The position numbers were made by a program, and so were the translations under genes. From positions 806,001-870,000 of the forward strand of contig JARFJB010001981.1 of assembly GCA_036346205.1 (NCBI GenBank): a DNA stretch of 64,000 nucleotides, given 5' to 3'. Source of the DNA: Vesta saturnalis. Lineage: Eukaryota > Arthropoda > Insecta > Coleoptera > Lampyridae. This document shows positions 11,021 through 22,610 of the stretch, in pieces. A model generated the notes under the pieces. That model searched no databases. It saw only the letters and a list, made by a program, of their open reading frames with translations, and was not told where the DNA came from. Every line of letters begins with the position of its first letter. Positions within the stretch are counted from its first letter, which is position 1.

Positions 11021-11926
11021 CATATCCGAAAGAACTTTGGCTTTGGTGTAATTGTGTTCACATGTAGAAAAGATTTGATCTCCAATACCCTATACTTTAC
11101 TGTATAATTTGTGAACAGTGCCGTTTTAATTTTTTATTATCTGTTGGCATCACTAGCATTGTCTTATCCATTACTTGAAGTTCTTATCAAAATTAGGTTG
11201 AAGCACACAACGTTAAGAACACTGCTATACAATGGTAAAGGCTAAATATACTTATAGTAGTAAACAATAATTTATGTATTGGTGAATCCTATTTATTATT
11301 TTTTCAGAAATTATTTGTGAACATTAAATATTTTATCGTTTTTAAATTTATTTATAGGTTAATGTTTAATTTATAATAATATTGTTCATAATGCAATTAC
11401 AGGTATCGTCCTCAGTAAATGGTAGTATCTTAAGAATTACTTAAGATGTTAGAACAAATTTATGAAATATGCATAGAAAAACCCCTATAGAAACAAAACT
11501 CCTGTGCTCAAGGTTAAAAATTGTTTAATACTTCATTGATCAGACTCAGACACTTGGCAATAGTGTTTTAATTTGTAATTTGGCGGTAAATTTGACTCTA
11601 AAATAGTGGTTATGGTAGATACAGCAAGATGTACTGTGTGAAATTCTTTATATTTCCTTAATTATTCGTTAAATTTAGAGTGCATTTTTGACACATCATT
11701 TGTATTATCAAGATGAATTTTAGCAATTTATTATTATTAATGAAACAGGAACTTAGAGTAACGTTAACAAGGAATAATCAAATTTGACACGGGTTCAAAT
11801 AATCTTTTTATGTTTAATTGTACGTAGTGGATGCATGAACCATTTAACATTTGGTTTGAAACTAATTTGTGACACAATTTTAGTTTGAAAAATCATGTCT
11901 TGAAATATTGAAAAAAAATTTTTCAC

Positions 11927-11929
<3 letters not shown>
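11021..11929. other. AT-rich stretch, nothing recognised
   Basis: Follows the last finger; could include the 3' untranslated region of the zinc-finger gene. No open frames above 60 codons on either strand that look real, and no repeat structure beyond scattered A/T runs. Confidence 0.4.
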
Positions 11930-12002
<73 letters not shown>

Positions 12003-12008
12003 CATATA
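11930..12008. repeat. (TA)n microsatellite
   Basis: Nearly 80 bases of TA with two 'ca' interruptions, immediately left of mariner B. Confidence 0.97.
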
Positions 12009-14425
12009 CCGATGCCCACGAGATCACTTTCCGGCTGCAATTTTTTATTTTTCCATCGATTTAAATGAAACTTGACAGGTTGTTACTCTAACCAAATGTC
12101 ATTTTAGGAATTTTGACAAGCATTTGACTTCCGGTTTCACCGAAATGACCTTAACTTTTGATTTTAAATGACACCCCTGTATATTTTTTGTTTTTCGCAT
12201 TCTGGAGGTCATTTTACGGCCGATTGCGTAATATTTAAATCGATTTTTTTCCAAATGTAATTTTAAAATTGAATTTTATTTTCTCAGCCAGAGTGCCATG
12301 ACCATCTTAAAATCATTCTACATACTTAACTCACTTCCAGGAAAATGCAAACTCACTTTTATCTTTGTTAACTTTTTTACTAGAACGTTCTAAACTTTAT
12401 TTTCGCTGCATTATGGGCGCGTCTGAAAGTTGTTTTTAAAGCAGCACAATTTTAATGCATTGCTTTGTGTATTTTCCCAATTTTTTCAGACAACGATTGA
12501 ACAATATTTATTTTAAAACAGAGTGTAATAATTTTAAACAGTATTAAAAATAATTTAAAAAAATTAATAACATTAACAATAATATAACATTAACAATAGG
12601 TATTAGATTATAACTTTTGGACCTTTTAACCACCAATTAAATTTTCAAAGTGCTGCCTTTCCACCTCTTGACATTTCCTAACACGAAAAACGTTTTCTAC
12701 GACATTCCTAAGCATGTCGGGGGTAATGCTAGCAAATGCCGCTCGTATACGGTTTTCTAAGATGTTAAGTGTTGTTGGCGGTGTTCGGTAAACAATCTCC
12801 TTAATATGGCCCCACAAAAAAAGTCAAGAGGTGTAAGGTCAGGCGAACGAGGAGGCCACCGGATCGGTCCACGGGTAGAGATAACATGTTCTCCAAATCC
12901 TTCTTCTAAGTAATTTCTCACAACAATAGCGTTGTGAGCCGGCGCACCATCTTGTTGATAATAATTATTTATTTCCAACGGCAATTCCTCCAAAAAATTT
13001 TCAATTTCATGTTGTAAAAAACCCAAATATCGTTATGCATTTAAATGCCCTTGGAAAAGAATCGGTCCCACAATACGAGAACCAATTATTCCAGCCCATA
13101 CATTTACTCCAAATATCTCCTGAAAATTACCTTCAATCATTCGGTGTTCATTTATCGTTGACCAATATCTTGTATTTTGCCGGTTGAACATTCCATTATT
13201 GGTAAATCTCGACTCGTCAGAATACAAAATAGAATTGGCTAGGCTATTATCGGCATCGTTATGTTCCAAGAACCAGTTGCAATATTCCAGTCTTCTAACA
13301 AAATCTCCCTCGTACAAATCTTGGTGAAGCTGGTACTTAAATGATTTGTATCCATGTTTCTTCAAGATCATTCTTGCTGATTCTGCGCCAATGTCTAATT
13401 AAAAGGCAATTTCCCTTGTGGATGCTGTGGGGTTTTGAATGACATATGCTATTACATTTTCTTCTGTTTGTTCATTAATAATAAAATGTTGTTGCAAATT
13501 ATCTGGTTCTTGGCGCATTTTTCTTATAAGGTAGATAATGTATTGTCTTGTGGGATGATGAAGACGCTCAGGATATTCTTGCCGATAAACTCGTTCGGTT
13601 TCCGCTGCATTTTTGGCACAATGTCCATACATAATAAGTATATCAACCTGATCACTCTTGGTAAACATTTTTGTTAATTTTATAATTAAACTAAGTACAA
13701 ACTTAAATTTTTAAGTAAAATATTAGATTTATGTTAATAAACAACAACCTTTATTATTACCTGTCCAACTTTTAAATTTACCATAGTGTTTCCATGGCAA
13801 CCTAGCCACCTATTGTTTTCATGGCAACTCTGATGTGATGTGACATAGGAAGTGTATTTTATTAATGAGTAAGACTTAAATATAAAAATAAAGATGTTTT
13901 AAATCGAAAATGGGTAAAAATGACAAAACGTGTTATACGTCATTAAATTCGTTTTAAAATACTGCATTTAGTAGTTTTATGAAAGTGGTATGCTTTCATT
14001 TAATTTTTTTGAGCTACGGCAAAAATAAAGTTTAGAACGTTCTAGTAAAAAAGTTAACAAAGATAAAAGTAAGTTTGCATTTTTCTGGAAGTGAGTTAAG
14101 TATGTAGAATGATTTTAAGATTGTCATGGCACTCTGGATGAGAAAATAAAATTCAATTTTAAAATTACATTTGGAAAAAAATTGATTTAAATATTACGCA
14201 ATCGGCCGTAAAATGACCTCCAGAATACGAAAAACAAAAAATATACAGGGGGTGTCATTTAAAAATTAAAAGTTAAGGTCATTTCCGGTGAAACCGGAAG
14301 TCGGAAATGCTTGCCAAAAATTCCTAAAAATGACGTTTGGTTAGAGTAACAACCCTGCCAAGTTTCATTTAAATCGATAGATAAATAAAAAAATGACAGC
14401 CGGAAAGTGATCTCGGGTGCACCCC

Positions 14426-14426
<1 letters not shown>
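12009..14426 (-). mobile_element. Mariner B, DD41D type, ~400-bp inverted repeats
   Basis: Left arm 12009-12413 and right arm 14024-14426 are reverse complements with few differences; both start 'gagatcactttccggctg' a few bases in and end inside with 'ctagaacgttcta'. Both outer ends lie in (TA)n. Inside each arm a CACCCCTG/TA boundary (near 12177 and 14246) suggests a smaller MITE forms the outer ~170 bases. A minus-strand transposase occupies the middle. Total length 2.4 kb. Confidence 0.85.
12626..13668 (-). pseudogene. Mariner B transposase (DD41D), nearly full length
   Basis: Start MFTKSDQVDILIMYG at 13668; N-terminal helix-turn-helix, then the core with SILYSDESRFT (first Asp, near 13215), YYQQDGAPAH (second, near 12950) and SPDLTPLDFF (third, near 12830). 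Exactly 41 residues separate the second and third Asp. The C-terminus is ERQHFENLIGG. Length ~345 residues, normal for the family. Only three lesions are seen: stops at 13399-13401 and near 13035 (likely CAA to TAA), both in the same frame, and loss of one T in the T-run at 12818 that shifts the last 64 codons. One of the better preserved copies here. Confidence 0.9.

Positions 14427-14462
<36 letters not shown>
14427..14462. repeat. (TA)n microsatellite
   Basis: TA run joining mariner B to the first copy of the 0.6-kb MITE. Confidence 0.95.
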
Positions 14463-14466
<4 letters not shown>

Positions 14467-15055
14467 GTGTTCAATCTCAAGTGTATACCACATGATCAAA
14501 ATATTTAAGTTGGTACCACTGATCGGTTGGTAAGAAGCTGTATTGCTGTAGCTACTCTAGAGCATGGTTCGAGTAAAAACTACGATCAGTTTCAAATCTG
14601 TATGAAGGTCATTAACTTATACATATTATAAAATATTATCCTAATTTAAATAATAACTATTTTGTATTTGATTAGATTGCATCCCTATAAAATACAACAA
14701 AATAAATCAAATATTATTTAATGATTGGATTAAATCATTACAAAATAATGAATCTTAAGTATTTAAATGTTATAATTTCATTATAAATAAATAGTGAATG
14801 TGTCGAGTTCGATTGAAAACGGCATGACGATTAAATTCGATATCACAGTTTGAAATTCAGAATATATAATTTGTCTTGATATAGACAGTTTGTAAATAAC
14901 TCAAGAAAATACCAAAGTGAAAAACGAAGGTATAATATGAATAGACTAAAACGACTAAGACCACACTAAAAATCCAAAGCAGCCAACTGCAAAACACAAC
15001 AATATTAACAACTAGGGATTTTGTCATACCACTACAGTACATTGAGATTGATCAC

Positions 15056-15058
<3 letters not shown>
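14463..15058. mobile_element. 0.6-kb MITE, copy 1
   Basis: Ends are 'tcaatctcaagtgtat' on the left and, on the right, 'attgagattgatcacgtg', which are inverted versions of each other. No open frame of note; the interior is A/T-rich. Copy 2 at 15109-15707 is about 95% identical by eye, differing by scattered substitutions and short indels. Confidence 0.8.

Positions 15059-15108
<50 letters not shown>
15059..15108. repeat. (TA)n microsatellite
   Basis: About 25 TA units separating the two MITE copies. Confidence 0.97.
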
Positions 15109-15112
<4 letters not shown>

Positions 15113-15702
15113 AGTGATCAATCTCAAGTGTATACTGATCAAAATATTTAAGTTGGTACCACTGAAAGGTTGGTAAGGCTGTATTGCTCTAGCTACTCTA
15201 CAGCATGGTTCGAGTAAAAACTACGATCAGTTTCAAATCTGTATGAAGGTCATTAACTTATACATATTATAAAATATTATCCTAAATTTAGGAATAAAGA
15301 CTATTTTGTATTTGATTAGACTGCATCCCTATAAAATACAACAAAATAAATCAAATATTATTTAATGATTGGATTAAATCATTACAACATAATGAATCTT
15401 AAGTATTTAAATGTTATAATTTCATTATAAATAAATAGTGAATGTGTCGTGTTCGATTGAAAACGGCATGATGATTAAATTCGATATCACAGTTTGAAAT
15501 TCAGAATATATAATTTGTCTTGATATAGACAGTTTGTAAATAACTCAAGAAAATACAAAAGTGAAAAACGAAGGTATAATATGACATAAACTAAAACGAC
15601 TAAAACCACACTAAAAATCCAAAGCAGCCAACTGCAAAACCCAACAATATTAACAACTAGGGATCTTTGTCATACCACTACAGTACACTTGAGATTGATC
15701 AC

Positions 15703-15707
<5 letters not shown>
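15109..15707. mobile_element. 0.6-kb MITE, copy 2
   Basis: Direct tandem copy of 14463-15058 with better preserved ends ('gatcaatctcaagtgtat' and its complement). MITE plus (TA)n looks to have been duplicated as one block. Confidence 0.8.

Positions 15708-15766
<59 letters not shown>
15708..15766. repeat. (TA)n microsatellite
   Basis: About 30 TA units following MITE copy 2. Confidence 0.97.
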
Positions 15767-15768
<2 letters not shown>

Positions 15769-15784
15769 TGTGTAAAGTTTTAAG

Positions 15785-16700
15785 TCCCTATGCCAACTTT
15801 GATTTATTTAGATTTTTTTGTTATTAACATTTCCCATCACAGATTGCGGTGGCGTTTTGGTCCTATTTTTTAACTCTTTAATATCATTTGGAATTTTTAG
15901 CATAAACTAATTGTTTTAATCTGCCTCACACAAAAAATCCATAATAGTAAGATCAGGTGACCTTGCAGCTCACAAAAATCTACTGTTTCTCCCAATCCAT
16001 ATTTCGGCAAACTGTTCATTTAGCGAGCAGGAAACAAGACGAGTAGAATGGGCAGGGCAGCCGTCATGCTGACAGTAACTGGTCTAACGTATTTGTAAAG
16101 GAAGTTCTTCAATAAACTTTTCAAAAATCATGTACGTATTCTGATTAAGTTTCCTTTAATAAAAAAATTACTCAATAAGACCAAGTCTACATGAAACTGC
16201 ACAATATACATTTATTTTTTTTAAGTATTGCCTTCTGGAATTAATGTGGATTTTCTTATCTCCAAAATCGACAATTTTGAGACGAAGTGATGTCGTTTGT
16301 TTTGAGAGTAGATTTGTCCGAAAATATCTGCTCATGAAAATGTCTTCTCCCAAAGACAAGAAAAAATCTAATCTTTTACCTTCATCACAATTGTGCTTTA
16401 AATGCATGGATGTTACAGCTTTTATAAATTCTTTGCAAATTTATACCTGTTTATACCTGATTTGTCACTTCGCTTTCTCAATGACAATTTTGGATCGTTT
16501 TCTACCGAATTTAATGCTATAAATGCTGCTGCATCGTTTTTATGCAGAGCTTTCTTTTGTTTTTTTTTAATTATTTAATTTTTGCACTATTGCATCAGGA
16601 TATTTTTCATCAAAAAAGGTTAATTACAGAAGAAATCGATCTCTCATCAATACCGTAACATTGAATTAAATAAATTTTTTGTTCGCTAATCGTTCATTTC
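15785..16700 (-). pseudogene. Mariner F transposase relic (DD41D)
   Basis: Read on the minus strand, DGCPAHSTRLVS (second Asp, near 16055) is followed 41 residues later by the third Asp in SPDLTIMD (near 15950), with one stop between. Upstream, 16168-16407 is open and carries CDEGKRLDFFLSLGEDIF and INSRRQYLKK, corresponding to the core between the N-terminal domain and the first Asp, but the first Asp block is damaged. No N-terminal domain and no inverted ends were found. A further degraded copy lies at 26340-27170. Confidence 0.7.
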
Positions 16701-16788
16701 CAATAAAAAAAATCTAAGTTGGCCTAGAGACCTGAAATTTTGCATACATATGTAATTTTTCATTCTGAACAACTTTAGTTAGTAACAT

Positions 16789-16953
16789 TTTGTCGTAGCT
16801 CTTACAAATAAGAACTTTTGTTTGTGTGAAAAATCTTTTTTTTTTCAAAATTCCCAAGACAGGTGATTTTTCTAAACTAAAATTAGTTTCAAACCAAGCT
16901 CAAATTTCAAATAAAAATTTTTTTGCCTTTAAGAGTCGTCCAATCAATTGAGG

Positions 16954-16958
<5 letters not shown>
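16789..16958. repeat. Short dispersed unit, copy 1
   Basis: Contains 'ttcccaagacaggtgat', 'aaactaaaattagtttc' and 'gtcgtccaatcaatt', ending 'gaggacacac' before (TA)n. The same order recurs at 17020-17188 and, degraded, at 27020-27180. Confidence 0.75.

Positions 16959-17006
<48 letters not shown>
16959..17006. repeat. (TA)n microsatellite
   Basis: TA run between the two short units. Confidence 0.95.
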
Positions 17007-17009
<3 letters not shown>

Positions 17010-17019
17010 GATTAGTATC

Positions 17020-17183
17020 ATTTGTCTAGCTCTTACAAATAAGACTTTTGCTAGTGTGAAAAATCTTTTTTTTAAAATTCCCAAGACACAGGTGATTTCT
17101 AAACTAAAATTAGTTTCAAACCAAGCTCAAATTTCAAATAAAATTTTTTTGCCTTTTACAAGAGTCGTCCAATCAATTCGAGG

Positions 17184-17188
<5 letters not shown>
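17020..17188. repeat. Short dispersed unit, copy 2
   Basis: Direct repeat of 16789-16958, again followed by (TA)n. Unit plus tract duplicated together, as for the MITE at 14463-15766. Confidence 0.75.
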
Positions 17189-17241
<53 letters not shown>

Positions 17242-17252
17242 CATATATATAT
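17189..17252. repeat. (TA)n microsatellite
   Basis: TA run after copy 2, with one 'cata' interruption. Confidence 0.95.
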
Positions 17253-17660
17253 AAGGTAATTAAATCAAATTTAAATGTGTTATTTGGTCCTATAATTTCC
17301 CTTAGGAATGGCGTATGTACAGATTTCAATTCAAGTGTCCTCTACATTCTGCAACCGACACAGTCATAGTTTTCACTTCACTAAGTCATTAATGGTTGTC
17401 AGATAAACAGCTGATTTTGCGGAGATTTCAAATTGAGGTTAAAAATTTCGGTGCCGGTTATATTACATTACAAAACTTATTGAGGTAAATATCAATTTTA
17501 AACAGTTATATCGGGCCTATATATAGATTCAAATCACATATTATAATAAATACATTCTTTACCACCGACTTATTTGATATAATACATTTGCCCGAAAGAA
17601 TTTTGTTTTGGGGTTAATGTAACATAATTAGTGGTAAATGTAACAGTCTGTTACATTTAA

Positions 17661-17666
<6 letters not shown>

Positions 17667-17697
<31 letters not shown>
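17667..17697. repeat. (TA)n microsatellite
   Basis: Short TA run upstream of the pogo-like coding relic. Confidence 0.95.
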
Positions 17698-17700
<3 letters not shown>

Positions 17701-17740
17701 AGGTTTGCGGTTTAATAATTTTGTTCTGCTTGTTGTAGGC

Positions 17741-19740
17741 GTCATGGTCGAAAATATGTCAAAAATCGCAAAGCCCAAAATACAATGAACATGACTTAAA
17801 AATGCCTTGGGAAGTAAAGTCGTGCCGCATGACTGCTTTTAAAGCTGCTAAACAGTTCAACGTGCCATACTCACTGTCCACATAAATTATAAGGTGTGGT
17901 AAAATAAAGAAAAGTAAAGGGCGTTTAACAGTTTTCTTACCAGAGTAGAGACTACATTAGCTAACGGAATTAAAACATTAGAAAATGATTTGGGCTATCC
18001 AGGAGTGAAGTTCTAAGCCTGGTAGGTCGTTTTGTGAAAGCTAATAATTTGTCAACCCCATTTAAAAATTCAACACCAGGGAAGATTGGTTTCTTGGCTT
18101 TAAGAAGACGCACAATTTAAGTATAAAGAAGCCCCAAAGCGTCGAATTTGCAAGAAGGAAAGCTACGGATCCATTCACTATTTATGGTTACTTTGACCTT
18201 CTGGGAAACCCTAAATACCTTGGGCATGAGATAAACCAGGTAGTATATGGAATCTTGTTGAATCGAGTCTATGTATAGACCAACTAAAACTAAGGTTGTT
18301 GGTGAAAAGGGTAAATCCGCCTCGCGGATTACGAGCCCAGCTAGAGAAAACACAATTGTTTTGTTACTAACGCAGCCGGGGAAAAGCACCTCCGCTTATA
18401 ATTTATAAAGTTGCAATGTGGGATCAGTGGTGTGCCCAGAAGGAACTGGCTATCCTGGAACAGTGTATGCAGCCTCCAAAAAAGGCTGGATGGAAACAGA
18501 AATTTGTAAAAACTACTTTGAGCGCACCCTAATACCATCTCTTGGAGAAACTCGTCCAGCTCTTATCATATACGATGGCCATTCAACGCATGTAAGTCCT
18601 GAAGTAATAGAAATAGCTATCCGAGAGAACAACAATATTGAAGCTTCCACCCCACAGCAGCCACCTCCTTCAACCCTTGGACTTGTCCGTTTTTAAGTCC
18701 TTCAAAGACAAGTGGGATGCGAGATTAGTAGCCTGGCAACGGCAAAATGTTGGTCGTAAATTGCCAAAGTCCATCTTTTCAAAAAATTTGGGAGAAACTT
18801 GGGATAAATTATCTCCCGAAATAATTCAGAGTGGATTCGCTAGAGGTGGAATTTATCCATTTGATAGAACAGTTATCCCTGAAGAGAAATTCTGTTCCGA
18901 AGCTTGACGTCGATGGCGTCGGTTGCAAACTGATAAGCACACCATTACATCGGACCAAGCTGAAAACGAACATGTAACAGCAGACCATGATCAGACTTTA
19001 GCTGCTACCGTTTTAGAATCGCAATCATCCAAATCGTACCATGATCAGACTTTAACTGCTACCGTGTAAGAACCCCAACCGTCAACATCGTTACACACAA
19101 ATATCCTTAACGAACCTTCGACCTCCACTGCCGATACAGTTCTAGAGCCTACAAAAACTTTCGAAACGTTACTGTTAGAAATGGTTAAACAAATTCCTCG
19201 CCCCGAACATACCAAGAGACAGAAAGTGGGCATGGGCTCTGAGATTTTAACAGAAAACGACGTATTAGAGAGACTTAAGGAAAAAAAAAACAGAAGGACC
19301 AAAGAAGGAAAAACGCAATAAGCGACGTAAAAAAGAAGAGTCAAGTAGTGAAGAGGAAATTGAGGACGAAATAGAATACAGAGATTCAGACAATGATCAA
19401 GAATTTTTAGAAAGTGTTGAACGCGAAGCAGAAATACAGAATCATGAAGAAAATTACATTTCAGGTGGGAATCTGGATAAAGAGAAATGGGTTTTGGTAA
19501 AATATACTTCCAAAAAGGTTACCAAACATTTTGTTGGTAAAATAAATAAACCAATTGAAAATGATTGGGAAGTGAAATTTTTAAAACGAGTTGTAACTAA
19601 ACGTGCAGATACAATTTGAATGGTCCCATGCCCAGGACTTAGACACAGTTGCTGAAAGTGACATTGTAAAAATATTGCCGGAACCTATGACTGACAGAAG
19701 AGGTTTATTCTATTTTAATATTTATTTTGATGGTTTTAAT
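17741..19740 (+). pseudogene. Pogo/Tigger-like (DDE_1) transposase 2, disrupted
   Basis: An N-terminal helix-turn-helix remnant reads MTAFKAAKQFNVPYS near 17830. Then a DDE_1 core: WNLVES at 18248-18265, where the family has Asp in place of Val; GTGYPGTVYAASKKGWMET near 18440; IIYDGHSTHVSPEVIEIA with the second Asp near 18570; LPPHSSHLLQPLDLSVFKSF with the third near 18680. A frame change near 18645 separates the last two. The C-terminal region 19050-19690 is acidic and lysine-rich (ERLKEKK; SEEEIEDEIEY in one frame) and broken repeatedly. Because the first catalytic Asp codon is GTT and there are many shifts, the copy is dead. Family assignment is firm, subfamily is not. Confidence 0.8.
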
Positions 19741-20179
19741 ATCTAATAATGTTTCCTTATTTAAATTTTCTACCCTTACCTGAGTAGATTCCTGCTACTG
19801 TTATTTTACGTTTTATTAAGAATATAATTATTTTTTACGTTCTTCCTGCTGTTATTGTTGCGTTTTAGTTAAAAATTATTATTTTTTACGTTCTTACGTC
19901 GTTCTAGATTGTTAAGTACTTACTTACTTAAAATGAGTAGCTAATGATTTATATTTGCTTTTTGCGTTAGTCAGTATTTTATTGAAAATGATACCATTAA
20001 TCATATTTTTATTAAAAAGTTGGTAATCCTTCAGTTTTAATGGAATTTAGTTGAAATAAAACATTATGAAGTAAAAACCGCTCTTTTACATTTGCCCCGT
20101 TTTCAAATCTATAGAACACCTGCTGCAAATACAGGCAGTTATTACATTTGCCCCATTTGTTAAATGTATTTGACATTAT

Positions 20180-20466
20180 TTAAAAAAAAATATATTGTAA
20201 AAATGTAGTTTCAGTTCATTAAGAACACGAAATCGAGCATTATAAATATAAATACTTTAAACCCAAGGAAAATGTGTAATGCATCACGGTTATTAATTTT
20301 TTTTATTACTGTTTATAAAATAATGATGTAATTTACGAAAGTGTATTGTAATGAAATTTCATAATATAAGAAAAAGGAACTATAAATAGACTTTCATATA
20401 AGCATGTAACATGTGTTTCCTATAACAATTTTTCAATGAAAGGCTATATTTTGCATAGTTTGTTTA
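20180..20466 (-). repeat. Satellite-bearing unit, degraded copy
   Basis: Follows the order of 5540-5790 but with many short deletions, for example in the 'acatacgtgtacatacgc' block. Joined on the right to (TA)n. Confidence 0.6.
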
Positions 20467-20520
20467 TAAATATATATATATATATTATATATATATATAT
20501 TATATATATATATATATAAA
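20467..20520. repeat. (TA)n microsatellite, interrupted
   Basis: TA runs broken by 'att' steps between two copies of the satellite-bearing unit. Confidence 0.9.
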
Positions 20521-20539
20521 ATTACTTTCAAACTTTACT

Positions 20540-20828
20540 TTATAGTAAACATACGTGTACATACGCTATATGAAAGTCTATTTATAAGTGCTTCTTTTCT
20601 TATACATATTATATATTTCATTACAATAAAAAAACACTTTTGGTAAATTACATCATAATTTTAAACAATAAAAATTAATAATCTTAAAGCATTACACGCT
20701 TTCTATTAAATGTTGTATTTATATTTATACAGTTATCTATAAGAGAAAACATCTATTTTCATTATGTATACAAATATTCGCATTGTACTTTTATTAATTA
20801 CAGTTGTTTTTTATCATACCACACTAAA
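20540..20828 (+). repeat. Satellite-bearing unit, partial copy
   Basis: Starts 'taaacatacgtgtacatac', carries one inverted monomer and ends 'catacca cactaaac' as in the other units, with small deletions. Confidence 0.7.
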
Positions 20829-21205
20829 CAAACTAGTCCGCAAAATATAGCACTTTCAAAATTTGAAAAATTGTTATAGAAACACATACGTGTACATACG
20901 CTTATATGAAAGTCTATTTATAGTGCTCGCTTCGGTTTTCTTATACTACTCATTTCATTACAATAAAAATACACTTTTGGTAAATTACATAATTATTTTA
21001 TAAACGATAAAAAAAAAATTAATAATCTTAATGCATTACACACTTTCCTTTTCGGGGGTTTTAAATGGTGTATTTATATTTATACAGTTATCTATAAGAG
21101 GAAACATCTAAATTCATTATGCATGCATATATTCGCATTGTACTTTTATTAATTATTGTTGTTTTTTATCCTACCACACTAAGTTTTTACTCAAAAAAAA
21201 AAAAA

Positions 21206-21210
<5 letters not shown>
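20829..21210 (+). repeat. Satellite-bearing unit, full copy
   Basis: Begins 'aaactagtccgcaaaata' and is close to 1301-1685 throughout, ending at a poly-A run and (TA)n. Confidence 0.8.
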
Positions 21211-21254
<44 letters not shown>

Positions 21255-21258
21255 ATAT
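21211..21258. repeat. (TA)n / (TG)n microsatellite
   Basis: TA units followed by about five TG units. Confidence 0.95.
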
Positions 21259-21395
21259 ATCAAATTAGTCCGCAGGGTACAGTACTTTCAAATTTGAAAT
21301 TTTTATTATAGAAACGCACATACGTGTACATACGCTTATATGAAAGTCTATTTATAGTGCTCGCTTTCGTTTTCTTATATTACTCAAAAAAAATG
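21259..21395 (+). repeat. Satellite-bearing unit, 5' part only
   Basis: Begins 'caaattagtccgcagggta' and stops at 'ttatattactc', before the satellite monomer would start. Confidence 0.75.
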
Positions 21396-21699
21396 TAATT
21401 AAATTTCCTATCTAACAATGTAAAACAATGTATACCTTTCCATTTAAAAAAATCAAGTTATCTATGATTGAGAATCTTAAACTTTGCATTACGATATCTC
21501 GAAAATTAAAAAAGATAATATTACTATTTTTACGATTTTATGTAGCACAGTCTATGAGTAATCAACCATTAAAATTTTAGTGTTACACATTTCTCAATAC
21601 GGTTGTTACAATTTTCCTTCAACCTCTAAATTTTCAAAAATTGAATGCAGCGCCTAAATTGGCGTTTAAGATACCTCAATAGTGAATAAAGTGCCCTTA
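21396..21699. other. AT-rich stretch, nothing recognised
   Basis: Contains 'tatctcgaaaatta' and 'tttctcaata' phrases typical of MITE interiors in this window, but no inverted partner was found. Confidence 0.3.
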
Positions 21700-21915
21700 A
21701 AATTAACCAGGGAATCCAAATTTATAATAATATACGGTATGTTCCATTTCAAAAAATATAACTTTGTGTTGTAATACCCTGTACACGAGTAGTAATTTTT
21801 GCGAAAATATTTTCCAATTGTAACCCGAAAGATCCCACACCATCCTGCAATAAATAATTTTGAAAACGATATTGTATAAACTTATAAAGCTTCGTCCACG
21901 CACTATTGGCGGACC

Positions 21916-21917
<2 letters not shown>
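21700..21917. mobile_element. One end of a mariner-type MITE
   Basis: Ends GGCGGACCCTG beside (TA)n, the common right end of the mariner-type MITEs here. The opposite end is not evident, although 'atacggtatgttccattt' near 21733 could be its worn left side. Confidence 0.45.

Positions 21918-21954
<37 letters not shown>
21918..21954. repeat. (TA)n microsatellite
   Basis: TA run linking the MITE end to another partial satellite-bearing unit. Confidence 0.95.
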
Positions 21955-21955
<1 letters not shown>

Positions 21956-22072
21956 CAAATTAGTCCGCATAATATAGCACTTTCAAACTTTGAGAATTTT
22001 TTGTAGAAACACACATACGTGTACATACGCTTATATGATAGTGCTCGCTTTCGCTTTCTTATATTACTCAGC
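21955..22072 (+). repeat. Satellite-bearing unit, 5' part only
   Basis: Begins 'caaattagtccgcataat' and ends 'attactcagcat', again without the monomer. Confidence 0.75.
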
Positions 22073-22610
22073 ATGACTGTTTATAAGCTTCGCTGTCGTG
22101 TTTCACTTTGTTCTCAAAAAACGAATTTGAAAATTCGATTTTAACCTATATATGTATTCATAGAGTAAAGTAAATGCAAATTTCTCAAAATTTAGGCACT
22201 TTTAAAAAACCGGAAAGTGCCCGTGAAAGTTGAGGTTGCAGGATAATGACTATCTAAAACCTTTTCTGCCGTGTTTCCTTTTTTAAACGAATTTTTTACA
22301 TAGGATGAATGTAAATGCAAATTTCTCAAAATTTAGGGCACTTGAAAAAAACGAAAAGTGCACGTGACTGTAGAGGTTTGTAAGATAATGACTGTCTATA
22401 AGTTTCGCTGTCGTGTTTCCTTTTTTTTTTTAAACGAATTTGAAATTTCGATTTTTTTACATACATACGTATGCATAGGATGAATGTAAATGCAAATTTC
22501 TCAAAATTGAGGGCACTTGAAAAAAACGAAAAGTGCACATGACTGTAGAGGGTTGTAAGATAGTGACTGTCTATAAGCTTCGCTGTCGTGTTTCCTTTTG
22601 TTTTTAAAAA
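22073..22610. repeat. Tandem repeat, three ~140-180-bp copies
   Basis: 'gcaaatttctcaaaat' starts near 22172, 22317 and 22493, and 'gtcgtgtttcc' occurs near 22092, 22267, 22409 and 22584. A similar phrase precedes the hAT fragment (5876) and its degraded copy (24732). The array abuts the left end of mariner C. Confidence 0.75.

Larger units (their letters stand above)
17580..20175 (+). mobile_element. Pogo-like element 2, decayed
   Basis: The outer parts carry several copies of a 'ggcaaatgtaa'-type motif: 'catttgcccg' near 17587 and 'ggtaaatgtaac' near 17632 on the left, and 'ttacatttgccccg' near 20087 and 'ttacatttgcccca' near 20142 on the right. Such short subterminal repeats in opposite orientation suit a pogo/Tigger-type element. 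A (TA)n tract at 17667-17697 lies inside the leader. Exact ends and target duplication are not clear. Confidence 0.5.

Noticed and set aside
21703..22074. 123-codon minus-strand frame with a Tyr-Ile run
   Set aside because: It crosses a (TA)n tract and two repeat pieces; the Tyr-Ile run is TA microsatellite.
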